A program made the position numbers and the translations under genes. Shown piece by piece: positions 31,574 through 39,227 of a stretch of 47,018 nucleotides of DNA. The notes under the pieces were generated by a model, which did no database searches, was not told the DNA's origin, and saw only the letters and a list, made by a program, of their open reading frames with translations. Source of the stretch: an uncultured bacterium. GTDB taxonomy: Bacteria; Planctomycetota; UBA1135; GCA-002686595. The DNA lies in the NCBI GenBank assembly GCA_905480285.1, contig CAJQPT010000196.1, positions 1-47,018 of the forward strand, in the 5' to 3' direction. The stretch's first letter is position 1. Every line of letters begins with the position of its first letter.

Positions 31574-31613
31574 GCCGGGCCGTGACGGCCGGCGCAGCCG
31601 AGGGAGGCTCGGC
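31574..31613 (+). terminator. Two adjacent hairpins after the fused oxygenase gene
   Basis: GCCGGGCCG/CGGCCGGC pair with one bulged G around a TGA loop (31574-31593). GCCGAG/CTCGGC pair around GGAGG (31597-31613). They begin 58 nt after the stop codon. There is no T tract. The remaining 190 bp to the next gene hold only a GCTGTGG-type 7-bp triple repeat at 31751-31771. Confidence 0.45.
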
Positions 31614-31750
31614 GCCGTCGATCCCCGTTCGGCCGCCCTACCGTGGGGCTTCCAGGCGCCGCTGGGCGTGGTGAAGCCGCTCTGCTCTCTGGGGCCAGGC
31701 TCTGGGACTGAGCCTACCGGCGCCCCATCACCTGACCCGATGCCCCGTAG

Positions 31751-31771
31751 GCTGTGGGCTGTGGGCTGCGG
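31751..31771. repeat. 7-bp tandem repeat
   Basis: GCTGTGG, GCTGTGG, GCTGCGG in direct succession in the spacer between convergent genes. Confidence 0.6.
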
Positions 31772-31807
31772 AGCCTTCGAGTCAGCGCTCCCTGGCCCGA
31801 GCCTTCC

Positions 31808-32530
31808 CTACGACGCGGAGCCGCGGTCGTAGCGGAGGCGCACGTTCTGACGACCCATCTCTTCGAGCCGCGCCTTGTCCTTCTTCAGGCCCAGGTTGTG
31901 GGCCTTCGAGACCACGCTCTTCACGGAGCGCCCGAGCTGCTGGGCGATCTGCAGGTTGCTCTCGCCAGGATAGAGCTGCCGCAGCACCTGAAGCTCCGGC
32001 TCCGTCCAGCGCGGCATGCGAGTGCGCTCGTTGCCGCTGGTCTTGCGACGCATGTACGCCTTGTCCTTGGACAGGCAGAGGCGACCGGCCTCATCCTGAA
32101 TTCGGTCCAGGGTCCGACCGAAGATGATCGCCAGGTCCTCGTCCGCCCGGGTGCCGTACTGGCGCTTGAAGTGGATGAGCTCGGGGCTCGTGAGGGGAGC
32201 CTCGGAGAGGGTGGTCGCGAGCTCGACGAGCTTGCCCTCGAGGTCCTCAACCGTCCGGCCGAGCATCCTCGCCAGGAGCTTGGACTCCACGCCACCGAGG
32301 TAGCGTCGAAGGGTGTCGACGTCGTCGGCCGACCAGGGACCGCTGGCAGGTTCCGTCGAGAGGAGCTCGGTGGCCTTGGCCCGAACTTCCTCCACGGAGC
32401 GTCCCAGCTCACGGGCGAGGAAGGACTCGTCCTTCTGACCGAAGGATGCCTTCAGCGCGTCGACGTCGGACTCAGACCAGGGTTTATCCTGGCTCGGCTC
32501 CGACTGAGGGTTGGATTGTCCTGTTGTCAC
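31808..32530 (-). CDS. Protein with four tandem Myb/SANT-like helix-turn-helix repeats
   Basis: A 240-residue protein built of four imperfect copies of one roughly 45-residue module, at about 18-58, 66-106, 113-155 and 175-217. Each has an opening acidic helix (WSESDVDALKASF, WSADDVDTLRRYL, TSPELIHFKRQYG, WTEPELQVLRQLY) and then (L/I)A-x-x-(L/F)-GR-(S/T) followed by a recognition-like helix. The fourth is nearest the consensus (IAQQLGRSVKSVVSKAHNLG). The third lacks the opening tryptophan. This is the layout of Myb/SANT-like DNA-binding domains, here repeated as in eukaryotic Myb proteins. DNA binding is inference. A basic C-terminal tail follows. The start is a GTG. It lies 70 bp behind ptsI on the same strand, with a possible own -10 TACAAT. 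Confidence 0.8.
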   Translation of the reverse strand: MTTGQSNPQSEPSQDKPWSESDVDALKASFGQKDESFLARELGRSVEEVRAKATELLSTEPASGPWSADDVDTLRRYLGGVESKLLARMLGRTVEDLEGKLVELATTLSEAPLTSPELIHFKRQYGTRADEDLAIIFGRTLDRIQDEAGRLCLSKDKAYMRRKTSGNERTRMPRWTEPELQVLRQLYPGESNLQIAQQLGRSVKSVVSKAHNLGLKKDKARLEEMGRQNVRLRYDRGSAS

Positions 32531-32562
32531 GGTCGATCAATTGGGGTTCGCGCGCCTTCCAA

Positions 32563-32568
32563 ATTGTA
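32563..32568 (-). promoter_or_regulatory. Possible -10 box TACAAT for the four-repeat protein
   Basis: TACAAT on the minus strand, within a locally AT-rich patch, 32 nt before the GTG start. No good -35 hexamer, so it is tentative. Confidence 0.35.
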
Positions 32569-32600
32569 TCAAGACAGTACACCAGTACCCCAGCCCCTCC

Positions 32601-34373
32601 TCAACCGTCTGTGGACGCAGATCCGGAGACGGCCTCCAGCATCTCCTCCCCGAACCGCTCCCGCACCTCGTCCAGCCGCGCCCGGACGTCCTCTATGGTG
32701 GCTGCAGCGCGCACAGACTCAGCCAGAGCCCGGGCATCCTCCATCGTCGTGCGCCGGACGGCGAACTTCAGGACCGCCAGGAAATTGGGGGCGACGCTGA
32801 GCGAGTCAAAGCCCATCCCGGCCAGCATCACGGCCACGGCCTCGTCTCCGGCCATCTCGCCGCAAACACAGGCGCTCTTCCCCGAGCGACGCACGGCGTC
32901 GCCGATCGCTCCCAGCGCCCGGATCACCGCCGGGTGGCAGGGCTCGTAGAGGCTGGAGACGAAGACGTTGTCCCGATCGACCGCGAGGAGGTACTGGACC
33001 AGGTCGTTGGTTCCCACGCTGACGAAGTCCACGAGGTCCAGAACCTCGTCGAGGACCCAGAGCATGGACGGGATCTCGATCATCACCCCGACGGGGATGT
33101 CCGGTGCAACGTCGTAGCCCTGGGCGCTGAGCTGCTGCCGAGTCTCATCGAAGATGGCGCGCACGGCTCGAATCTCCTCGAGAGAGGTGATCATCGGGAG
33201 CAGAACACGGACCTCGCCGTGCAGGCTCGCCCTCATGATCGCGCGCAGCTGAACCCTCAGGAGATCCTGCCACTCGAGGGTGATCCGGGTGCCTCTCCAG
33301 CCGAGCGCCGGGTTGTTCTCCCGCGGCGTCTTGAAGTACGGCAGCTGCTTGTCCCCTCCGATGTCGAGGGTGCGGATCACGACGTACCGGTCGGCCATCG
33401 CGTCGACCATCCGACGATAGAGCCGGTACTGCTCCTCCTCGGAGGGGAAGACGGTCCGCTCCATGTAGAGGAACTCAGTGCGCAGCAGGCCGACGCCGTC
33501 GCAGCGTCGATGCTCGAACATCTCGAGGTCACGCACCGACTCGAGATTCACCAGCACAGAGACCGTCTCTCCGTCCAGGGTGACCGCGGGCTCGGTCGCA
33601 TGCAGCGCGAGCGCCGCCTCCCGCACGGACCGCTGCGCGAGGCGAAGCTCGAATTCGCTCTCCGAGGCCTCGTCCGGGGCGAGCGTCACGGCGCCGTTGT
33701 CCCCGTCCACGAGCACCGGCATGTTCTGCTCGAGTCTGGCGAGCAGGTTAGGGATACCCACAACACAGGGGATGCCGAACGAGCGGGCCAGCACGGCGCC
33801 ATGGGAGAACCGGCCGCCAGCCTCGGTCACCACGGCGATGACGCGATGGCGAGGGAGGAAGGTCACCGCCTCCGGGGTCAGCTCCGCGGCCGCGATCACG
33901 ACCCGCCCCTCCGCCTGGGTGATCGTCTCCTGGTCCGAACGCATCAGCGCCGCGATGACGGCGTGCCATGGTTCGCTGATGTCGGCGGCGTACCCCCGAA
34001 CGGAGTCGCCCTCGAGCCGGCCCATCGTCTCCTTCAGACGATCGACCAGGCGCTCCACCGCGGCCTCCGCGTTGATGCGCTCCTCCCGAATCGTCCGGTC
34101 GACCTGCTCCCGTGCGCCTGGATCCTGGAGGATCATCTGGTGGACTCCGAGAATGCCCGCGTCCTGCTCCCCCACGGCCTTGGCGACCTCGGCCTGGCGC
34201 ACCCCGAGGACGTCGATCACCCTGGAGATCGCGTCGTTCAGTCGCTTGACCTCCGCGTCGATCTCGCCTGAACGCAGGGTCCAGATCGGCGCAGCGTCCA
34301 GCCTCGCGCGGACGACGTGGACGGGTCCGAGGCCCAGGCCCGGGGAAACAGAGAGTCCTTGAATGAGAGCCAT
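32601..34373 (-). CDS. ptsI: PTS enzyme I (phosphoenolpyruvate-protein phosphotransferase)
   Basis: A 590-residue cytoplasmic enzyme that takes phosphate from phosphoenolpyruvate and passes it to HPr. Seen: N-terminal LIQGLSVSPGLGLGPV, the phospho-accepting histidine H191 in GGRFSHGAVLARS (usually GGRTSHTAI), LLRTEFLYM and GVMIEIPSML of the PEP barrel, DFVSVGTNDLVQYLLAVDR, and the catalytic cysteine C504 in CVCGEMAGD. Length fits sugar-PTS enzyme I without a GAF domain. No HPr or enzyme II gene is visible in the window. In organisms with few sugar PTS transporters such a protein often serves regulatory phosphorylation; that is inference. The following gene on the same strand encodes the four-repeat Myb/SANT-like protein. 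Confidence 0.95.
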   Translation of the reverse strand: MALIQGLSVSPGLGLGPVHVVRARLDAAPIWTLRSGEIDAEVKRLNDAISRVIDVLGVRQAEVAKAVGEQDAGILGVHQMILQDPGAREQVDRTIREERINAEAAVERLVDRLKETMGRLEGDSVRGYAADISEPWHAVIAALMRSDQETITQAEGRVVIAAAELTPEAVTFLPRHRVIAVVTEAGGRFSHGAVLARSFGIPCVVGIPNLLARLEQNMPVLVDGDNGAVTLAPDEASESEFELRLAQRSVREAALALHATEPAVTLDGETVSVLVNLESVRDLEMFEHRRCDGVGLLRTEFLYMERTVFPSEEEQYRLYRRMVDAMADRYVVIRTLDIGGDKQLPYFKTPRENNPALGWRGTRITLEWQDLLRVQLRAIMRASLHGEVRVLLPMITSLEEIRAVRAIFDETRQQLSAQGYDVAPDIPVGVMIEIPSMLWVLDEVLDLVDFVSVGTNDLVQYLLAVDRDNVFVSSLYEPCHPAVIRALGAIGDAVRRSGKSACVCGEMAGDEAVAVMLAGMGFDSLSVAPNFLAVLKFAVRRTTMEDARALAESVRAAATIEDVRARLDEVRERFGEEMLEAVSGSASTDG

Positions 34374-34624
34374 GGCAGCTGGAATGAGCCCTCGCCCCCG
34401 ACCAGCGGGGACCCTTCAAGGGCGGTTCTGGGGCCCATCTTACGCCCTTGATGACTCTATCGGTCGGAGATGGACCTCCGGTCGAGGGGACTCAGGAATG
34501 GGCCTTCCAAGAGGGCTCAAGAGGACCGCAGGAAGGTGTAAAGCTCTGCCGGAGAGAGAGTCGAACCCAGGGATGGCCCGACGTCCACCTCTGCGGCGTA
34601 GGACCACAGCTAGAGGATCAGCCC
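34374..34624. other. Spacer between ptsI and the coiled-coil gene
   Basis: 251 bp between divergent genes. A possible -10 TAAGAT for ptsI lies on the minus strand at 34442-34437, 64 nt upstream of its ATG. An AGAGGA ribosome-binding site for the plus-strand gene is at 34612-34617. No RNA gene is supported. Confidence 0.4.
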
Positions 34625-35605
34625 ATGCAGCGTCACGCTAACCAGAAGATCTCACCTCGCACCGGATCCTCCATCCCGTACGGGAAGCCCAGCCGACCGA
34701 GCCTGATCGGTCGCTCGATCCCGGTGCTCTTTGGCACGTTCGGCGTGGCCCTGATCGCGGTCGCCGCGGTGACCGCCCTGGTCCCCCAGCTCCCGGCGGC
34801 ATTCGCGCCAGTGCTCGATGGGCTGACCCGTGCGGGACTGGACAAAGGGCCCCTTGCGATGTTCGGCCTGCTCACCGTCGGCACGGCCTTCGGGATGCGC
34901 CGCCCGCGGCCCAAGGAGGCCGACGACACGCAACTCGAGGAGCTCCTCCAGCGCGAATTCCAGGCCATGGAAGCACACGTCCGGGACTCGGGAGCTGCGG
35001 TCGCGACGCTCCGTCAGGATCTCGCAGCCCTCCAGCATTCGATCGGAAGCGGCTTCGAGGCCGCTGAGGCCGCGGCAAGCACCAGCAAGGAAGCCAGCAA
35101 CGATCGCATCTTCCGGCTCGCGGCCAGCCTTGATCAGCTCGGGGCCCAGGTCGACCGCCGACTCGATGCGGCTCGCCAGGACCTCCGGTCCCTCATCACG
35201 AGCTCAGCGGAGAGTCAACGTGATGCGACCGAGCAGTTGATCGCCCAGATGATCAAGGACGCGCAGGAGCCCAAGGGTGAGGAGCCCCACACGGACGCCG
35301 AAGCAGCACGCGAGCCGATCTACGGCGGGAACCCGAAGGAGGCGATGGCCTCCTTCATGGATGACCTCCGATCGCTCCCGCAAGACCTCATGGAAGATCC
35401 GGCGGAGCTCAACTCCATGGCCGAGGGGGAGCTCGCGATGGCCTCCGATGCGACCAACGAGCCGGCCGCCGCCCTGCCCGCGCCAGATCCGGCGGGTCCT
35501 GGCGAAGGCAACGACGACCGGTTCAGGCTCATCGACGAGATGGAGCAGAACACCGCGGAGCCCCACCCGCTCCGACCCGGAGAGGGGAACGTCGAGGGGA
35601 GCTGA
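34625..35605 (+). CDS. Membrane-anchored coiled-coil protein, function unknown
   Basis: A 326-residue protein. Two hydrophobic helices near the N-terminus (about 33-58, IPVLFGTFGVALIAVAAVTAL, and 78-95, LAMFGLLTVGTAFGM) are followed by a long helical region (about 105-215). That region has heptad-like spacing and few prolines, including QLEELLQREFQAMEAHVRD and DLRSLITSSAESQRDATEQL, and probably forms a coiled coil. The C-terminal 100 residues are acidic and probably disordered. I do not recognise a family. The ATG at 34625 has a good AGAGGA ribosome-binding site 7 nt upstream and gives a sensible N-terminus, so I prefer it to an upstream in-frame ATG at 34448. It is convergent with tex and separated from it by a hairpin. 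Confidence 0.78.
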   Translation: MQRHANQKISPRTGSSIPYGKPSRPSLIGRSIPVLFGTFGVALIAVAAVTALVPQLPAAFAPVLDGLTRAGLDKGPLAMFGLLTVGTAFGMRRPRPKEADDTQLEELLQREFQAMEAHVRDSGAAVATLRQDLAALQHSIGSGFEAAEAAASTSKEASNDRIFRLAASLDQLGAQVDRRLDAARQDLRSLITSSAESQRDATEQLIAQMIKDAQEPKGEEPHTDAEAAREPIYGGNPKEAMASFMDDLRSLPQDLMEDPAELNSMAEGELAMASDATNEPAAALPAPDPAGPGEGNDDRFRLIDEMEQNTAEPHPLRPGEGNVEGS

Positions 35606-35618
35606 GCCCAACGGGGCG

Positions 35619-35640
35619 GAGCGCGCACGAGAGCGCGCTC
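35619..35640. terminator. Bidirectional terminator candidate
   Basis: Perfect 8-bp stem GAGCGCGC/GCGCGCTC around an ACGAGA loop, flanked by CGGG (35612-35615) and CCCG (35644-35647) that could extend it. It lies between the convergent coiled-coil and tex genes. Confidence 0.6.
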
Positions 35641-35672
35641 GGTCCCGCCGAGCCGGCTGCGGGTCACCCCGC

Positions 35673-35700
35673 GCTGCTCACTCCTCGCTGCTCACTCCTC
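35673..35700. repeat. 14-bp exact direct duplication across the tex stop codon
   Basis: GCTGCTCACTCCTC occurs twice back to back. The second copy contains the tex stop codon (35692-35694), so the stop and its context are duplicated. Confidence 0.8.
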
Positions 35701-38700
35701 GCTGGCCGAATCCGGGCTCTGGGCCTCCGGCGGCTGTGAGCCCTCCAACTGGGGATCGGGCATCGGATCGCCGCTCTGCTCGAGACCCTTCTCGGGTCCC
35801 TTCTCAGGTCCTTTTTCCGGCCGCTTGCCCTTGGGGCCCTTCTTCTTCTTCGGCTGGGGCGCCTCCTTGGGCGGCCCGTCATCCTGCTTGAAGAATTGCG
35901 CGAAGGGGTTGTTGCTGAGCTTGTCCGGCTGAACATTGATCTTGCGAAGATCGACCCGCTCGCCGCGCTCGAAGCGACCTTCGTCGCGCCCGCCGCGACG
36001 CGGTCCCCCGCGCCGAGTCCCTCGCCTCGAGGACGTGGCGGCTCCAGCGGCACCGTCACGGCGCCAGATGCGCCCCGCCGGTCCCGTCGGCTGATCCGAG
36101 CCGCGCGCTCCACGGCCGCCTCCACGGCGGCGCGTTGCAGCACCCCGACGGCGAGCGCCGCGTTCGGGACGCTCCTCGTTCGGGACGTCCTTCAGCGAGA
36201 GCGCGAGGCGCGACGAGTTCCCGTCCACGATCTTCGCTCGGATGGTGGCGCCGATCGAGAGGAGCTCGCGGGCATCCCTGATGTAGCGAGACGCCAGCTG
36301 CGAGATGTGGATCATCGCGTCCTGCTTCTTGCCGACGTCGACGAATGCCCCGAAGCTCGCCACGTTGGTGACCACCCCGGTGATCACGCGACCCGGCTGG
36401 AGCCGGATCGGATCCGTGGACTCCGAGATGTACTCGGGGACGTGGTTGCGACCGCGTGGGTCACGGCCGGGGAAGCTCAGCTCGCGCATCAGGTCGCGCC
36501 AGGTGAACTCGTCCACATCGAACGACTGTCGGCGAAGCCCCTTGGTGGCTCCCGGTCGCCCGAGCGACTCCGAGACGGAGCCGCCGCTGCTCTCCAGGAG
36601 CTGCCGCGCGAGCTGATATTGCTCGGGGTGTAGCGAGGTCCGGTCGAGCGGATCGGAGGACCTGCGCATGCGCAGGAAGGCAGCGACGCTGGTCCACTGG
36701 GCCTCGTCCAAGACCCCCTCGGCGCGGATGGCTTCGCGGGACTCGATGTCGCCGGCATCGCGGCGATCCGCGAGGCGCTTGGCGGACTCCTCATCCAGCC
36801 CGGGCAGGTGCTCGATGATCGAGCGCGGCGCCGTGTCGAAGTCGCAGCCCACGAAGGCCACCGCCGACTCCACGGCGTCCTGGAGGGTCCGGCGCAGGTT
36901 GGCCTTGCTCACCAGCCGCTGCTCGGCGCCGAGGCTGAGCTGCTTGGGATCGACTTTGAGGAACTCCGCCATCGGGTCCTGCAGGCGTCGCCCCATGCTG
37001 ATGGCGAGGCGCAGCCCCACGCTGCTCTCGGCGAGCTCTGCGCGAGCGCGGGTCCCGTTGGCGTAGCTGGTGGCACCAGCATCGTTGACTACCATCACCG
37101 GCGCCTGAGAGTTGGCGGCAGCCAGCGCCTCCCGGAGCCTGTGCCCGGCGGCGCGGGATGACTTCCCGCTCCCCACCGCGATGGCCGCGGCCCCGTGCGA
37201 TTCAATGGCGGCGGAGACCTCCGCGCCGATGGCCGCGGGCTCCTTCTCTCCGGTCTCGACCTTGACCTCGGCAGCGAGGTCTCCGTCGGCACCCAGGAAG
37301 GCGAGGGTCATGTCGCCCTTCGCGCTGACATCCAGTCCGGCCACGGGCACGCGACCGAAGAACGGCGTGAGGAGGATCTGGCGCAGGTGTGCCCCCAGGA
37401 AGCGCAGAGCCTCGGCGTCGCTCCGCTCCTTCAGCTCAAGCCTGATGTCCTCCTCGATGACGGGGAGGATTCGCTGAGCGAGGGCCTTGCGGGCGATGTC
37501 GTCCAGCAGCGGCTCGTACTCGGGGCGGGTGTGCTTGCCGAGGGCCGAACGCACGCGGCCGACGACCTCCGAGGGATGAAGCTCGATAGAGGTCGAGATG
37601 ACACGCTCGCTCTGAGCCTGTCGGATCGCGGTGAGGCGGTGCCCCTGAAGCTGACGAAGTGGCGTCTTGAGCTTGAGCAGGTTCTTGTGACGCCCAGCCT
37701 TCTTGTCGTCCACGAGCGCCCGGGCGCGCAGGACGCCCTTCTTGCGCATGATCCGGCGCACCGTGTCACGCAGGCGAGAGTCACGGCCGAGCCGATCAGA
37801 GAGGATCCGAACGGCGCCAGCGAGCGCCTCGGTCTCGGTGTGCACGCCCTTGTCGGGGTTGACGAACGGCTCGCAGAGTTTCGAGAGCTCGGCAGTGATC
37901 ACCAGCGCCTCGGGCTGGGGCGAGGGGGCCGGAGCCGGGCTGGGCTTCGGACCGGGCTTTCGGTCCGCGGCTGCCGCAGCGCCAGCCTGGGAGCCGCCGT
38001 CCGTGACCGCGACATCGGCTTCACCCACGCCGGCTGCGGAGGCGGGCGCGGGATCTTCCGCAGGAGCACTGGCGGCGGGCGCGTCGTCCGCAGGCGCCTC
38101 TGCCACGGCGGGTTCAGCGGCAGCGGGCTCTTCTGCGGCGGGCTCTTGCGCGGTGGGCTCCGTCACTGCCCCGCCTTCCGGCTCGGCATCCTCGGGGGCA
38201 TCGCTCCCCAGCTTGGCGTCGTGTCCGACCGTCGGAGGACGCTGATCGTCCTGGTCGACTTCGATGCTCGCGGAGTCTCCGGGTTCAGGCGCTTCGGCCG
38301 CGCCTTCCGGGCCCCCGTCAACGCTGTGATCGATGCTCGGCTCAGGCTCCACGACGGGCTCAGGCGCGTGCTCAGCGGTGGCCTCAGCGGTGGCCTCAGC
38401 AGTGGGCTCGGCGGCGGGCTCGGCGGCGGGTGACTCCGCGCCAGCGTCCGAAGCTTCGGAGGGAGCGGCGGAGGTCTCCTCGCCCTTCCCCTTCTTCGAC
38501 CGGGGCGGCTTCTCTGAGGGCGGCCGCTCGGACTTGGGCGTCGGCGCTACCAGCAGGTCAGCCAGGCCGCCCAGGCCGCGGTCCATGGCGAGCTGGACCT
38601 CAGGCTCGGGTCGCCGGTGAGGGACATAGAGGTCCTCGAGGCGGAAGCGATCCATGCAGACCGTCACCTCCTCGATGGCCTTCGGGGAGATCCCCTCCAC

Positions 38701-38937
38701 GCGCTCCATGGCTCGCAGGATCGTCCCGCGGCGCCGGTCGAGCTCGATGAGCTCCTCGCGCTGGAGAGACAGCCGCCGAACGTGCACCTCGGACATCGCG
38801 CCAGTTCGGGCCCGGCGGAACTTCCCGATGAAGGGTGCCGAGAGGCCGGCGTCCAGCATCTCGAAGGTGGCCTGGATGGACGGGACGTCGGTCGAGAACT
38901 CCTTCGCGAGAGCCTCGAGAATCGGTTGTGCTGTCAC
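35692..38937 (-). CDS. tex: Tex-type S1 RNA-binding protein with long acidic insert and RG-rich tail
   Basis: About 1081 residues from a GTG at 38937, whereas Tex proteins are usually 720-800. Numbering from that start. The N-terminal helical part is at 1-130. A low-complexity Ala/Glu/Pro insert of roughly 210 residues (about 132-344, EPAAEPTAEATAEATAEH) sits just before the conserved PFVNPDKGVHTETEAL. A YqgF/RNase H-like domain (532-660, GLDVSAKGDMTLAFL), HhH segments (GCDFDTAP, LPGLDEESAKRLADRRD), and an S1 domain (about 846-919, GRVITGVVTNVASFGAFVDVG) follow. An Arg/Gly-rich tail and a Lys/Pro-rich KGPEKGPEKG tail end the protein. Tex is related to eukaryotic Spt6 and linked to transcription and RNA handling. 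An in-frame ATG at 39021 gives an unconserved leader. Confidence 0.93.
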   Translation of the reverse strand: MTAQPILEALAKEFSTDVPSIQATFEMLDAGLSAPFIGKFRRARTGAMSEVHVRRLSLQREELIELDRRRGTILRAMERVEGISPKAIEEVTVCMDRFRLEDLYVPHRRPEPEVQLAMDRGLGGLADLLVAPTPKSERPPSEKPPRSKKGKGEETSAAPSEASDAGAESPAAEPAAEPTAEATAEATAEHAPEPVVEPEPSIDHSVDGGPEGAAEAPEPGDSASIEVDQDDQRPPTVGHDAKLGSDAPEDAEPEGGAVTEPTAQEPAAEEPAAAEPAVAEAPADDAPAASAPAEDPAPASAAGVGEADVAVTDGGSQAGAAAAADRKPGPKPSPAPAPSPQPEALVITAELSKLCEPFVNPDKGVHTETEALAGAVRILSDRLGRDSRLRDTVRRIMRKKGVLRARALVDDKKAGRHKNLLKLKTPLRQLQGHRLTAIRQAQSERVISTSIELHPSEVVGRVRSALGKHTRPEYEPLLDDIARKALAQRILPVIEEDIRLELKERSDAEALRFLGAHLRQILLTPFFGRVPVAGLDVSAKGDMTLAFLGADGDLAAEVKVETGEKEPAAIGAEVSAAIESHGAAAIAVGSGKSSRAAGHRLREALAAANSQAPVMVVNDAGATSYANGTRARAELAESSVGLRLAISMGRRLQDPMAEFLKVDPKQLSLGAEQRLVSKANLRRTLQDAVESAVAFVGCDFDTAPRSIIEHLPGLDEESAKRLADRRDAGDIESREAIRAEGVLDEAQWTSVAAFLRMRRSSDPLDRTSLHPEQYQLARQLLESSGGSVSESLGRPGATKGLRRQSFDVDEFTWRDLMRELSFPGRDPRGRNHVPEYISESTDPIRLQPGRVITGVVTNVASFGAFVDVGKKQDAMIHISQLASRYIRDARELLSIGATIRAKIVDGNSSRLALSLKDVPNEERPERGARRRGAATRRRGGGRGARGSDQPTGPAGRIWRRDGAAGAATSSRRGTRRGGPRRGGRDEGRFERGERVDLRKINVQPDKLSNNPFAQFFKQDDGPPKEAPQPKKKKGPKGKRPEKGPEKGPEKGLEQSGDPMPDPQLEGSQPPEAQSPDSASEE
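38371..38430 (-). repeat. 12-bp tandem repeat inside the tex insert
   Basis: Five successive 12-bp units (CTCAGCGGTGGC twice, CTCAGCAGTGGG, CTCGGCGGCGGG twice) encode the Ala-Glu-x-(Thr/Pro)-type tetrapeptides of the acidic linker. Confidence 0.75.
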
Positions 38938-38957
38938 GCGACTTGGGGGGGCTGGCA

Positions 38958-38981
38958 GCGATTCGGTCGGACCGAGATCGC
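38958..38981. other. Inverted repeat just upstream of the tex start
   Basis: GCGAT-TCGGT and ACCGA-(G)-ATCGC form a 10-bp stem with one bulged G around a CGG loop, 20 nt upstream of the proposed GTG. It may be a leader hairpin or operator. Confidence 0.35.
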
Positions 38982-39227
38982 GCAGGCTGGGCGGCCGGAC
39001 TTGGGGGCGTGCAGGCCGCACTCGGATAATGGCAGCGGTCGACCCGCGAGGCTCAGTGGAGCCTCGTACGCGGTCGCTCGCTCAGGTCACGGCGCCCCTT
39101 GTTGGACCCCGTGTGCAGGAAGAGATATCACAAACCCGGGACCGCATGGGGCCCGCAGGACTCACCGCGTGCGAATTGCCGTTCGCACCCCCTCCTGGGG
39201 AGGCATCCGGGCTAAGTGGAAACCCGT

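Noticed and set aside
32511-34271. 586-codon plus-strand frame opposite ptsI
   Set aside because: Composition-driven antisense frame; all PTS enzyme I motifs are on the minus strand.
34557-34568. GGGTTCGACTC on the minus strand, resembling a tRNA or tmRNA T-loop
   Set aside because: The flanking bases cannot form a five-pair T stem, and no acceptor stem, anticodon arm or CCA end fits around it.
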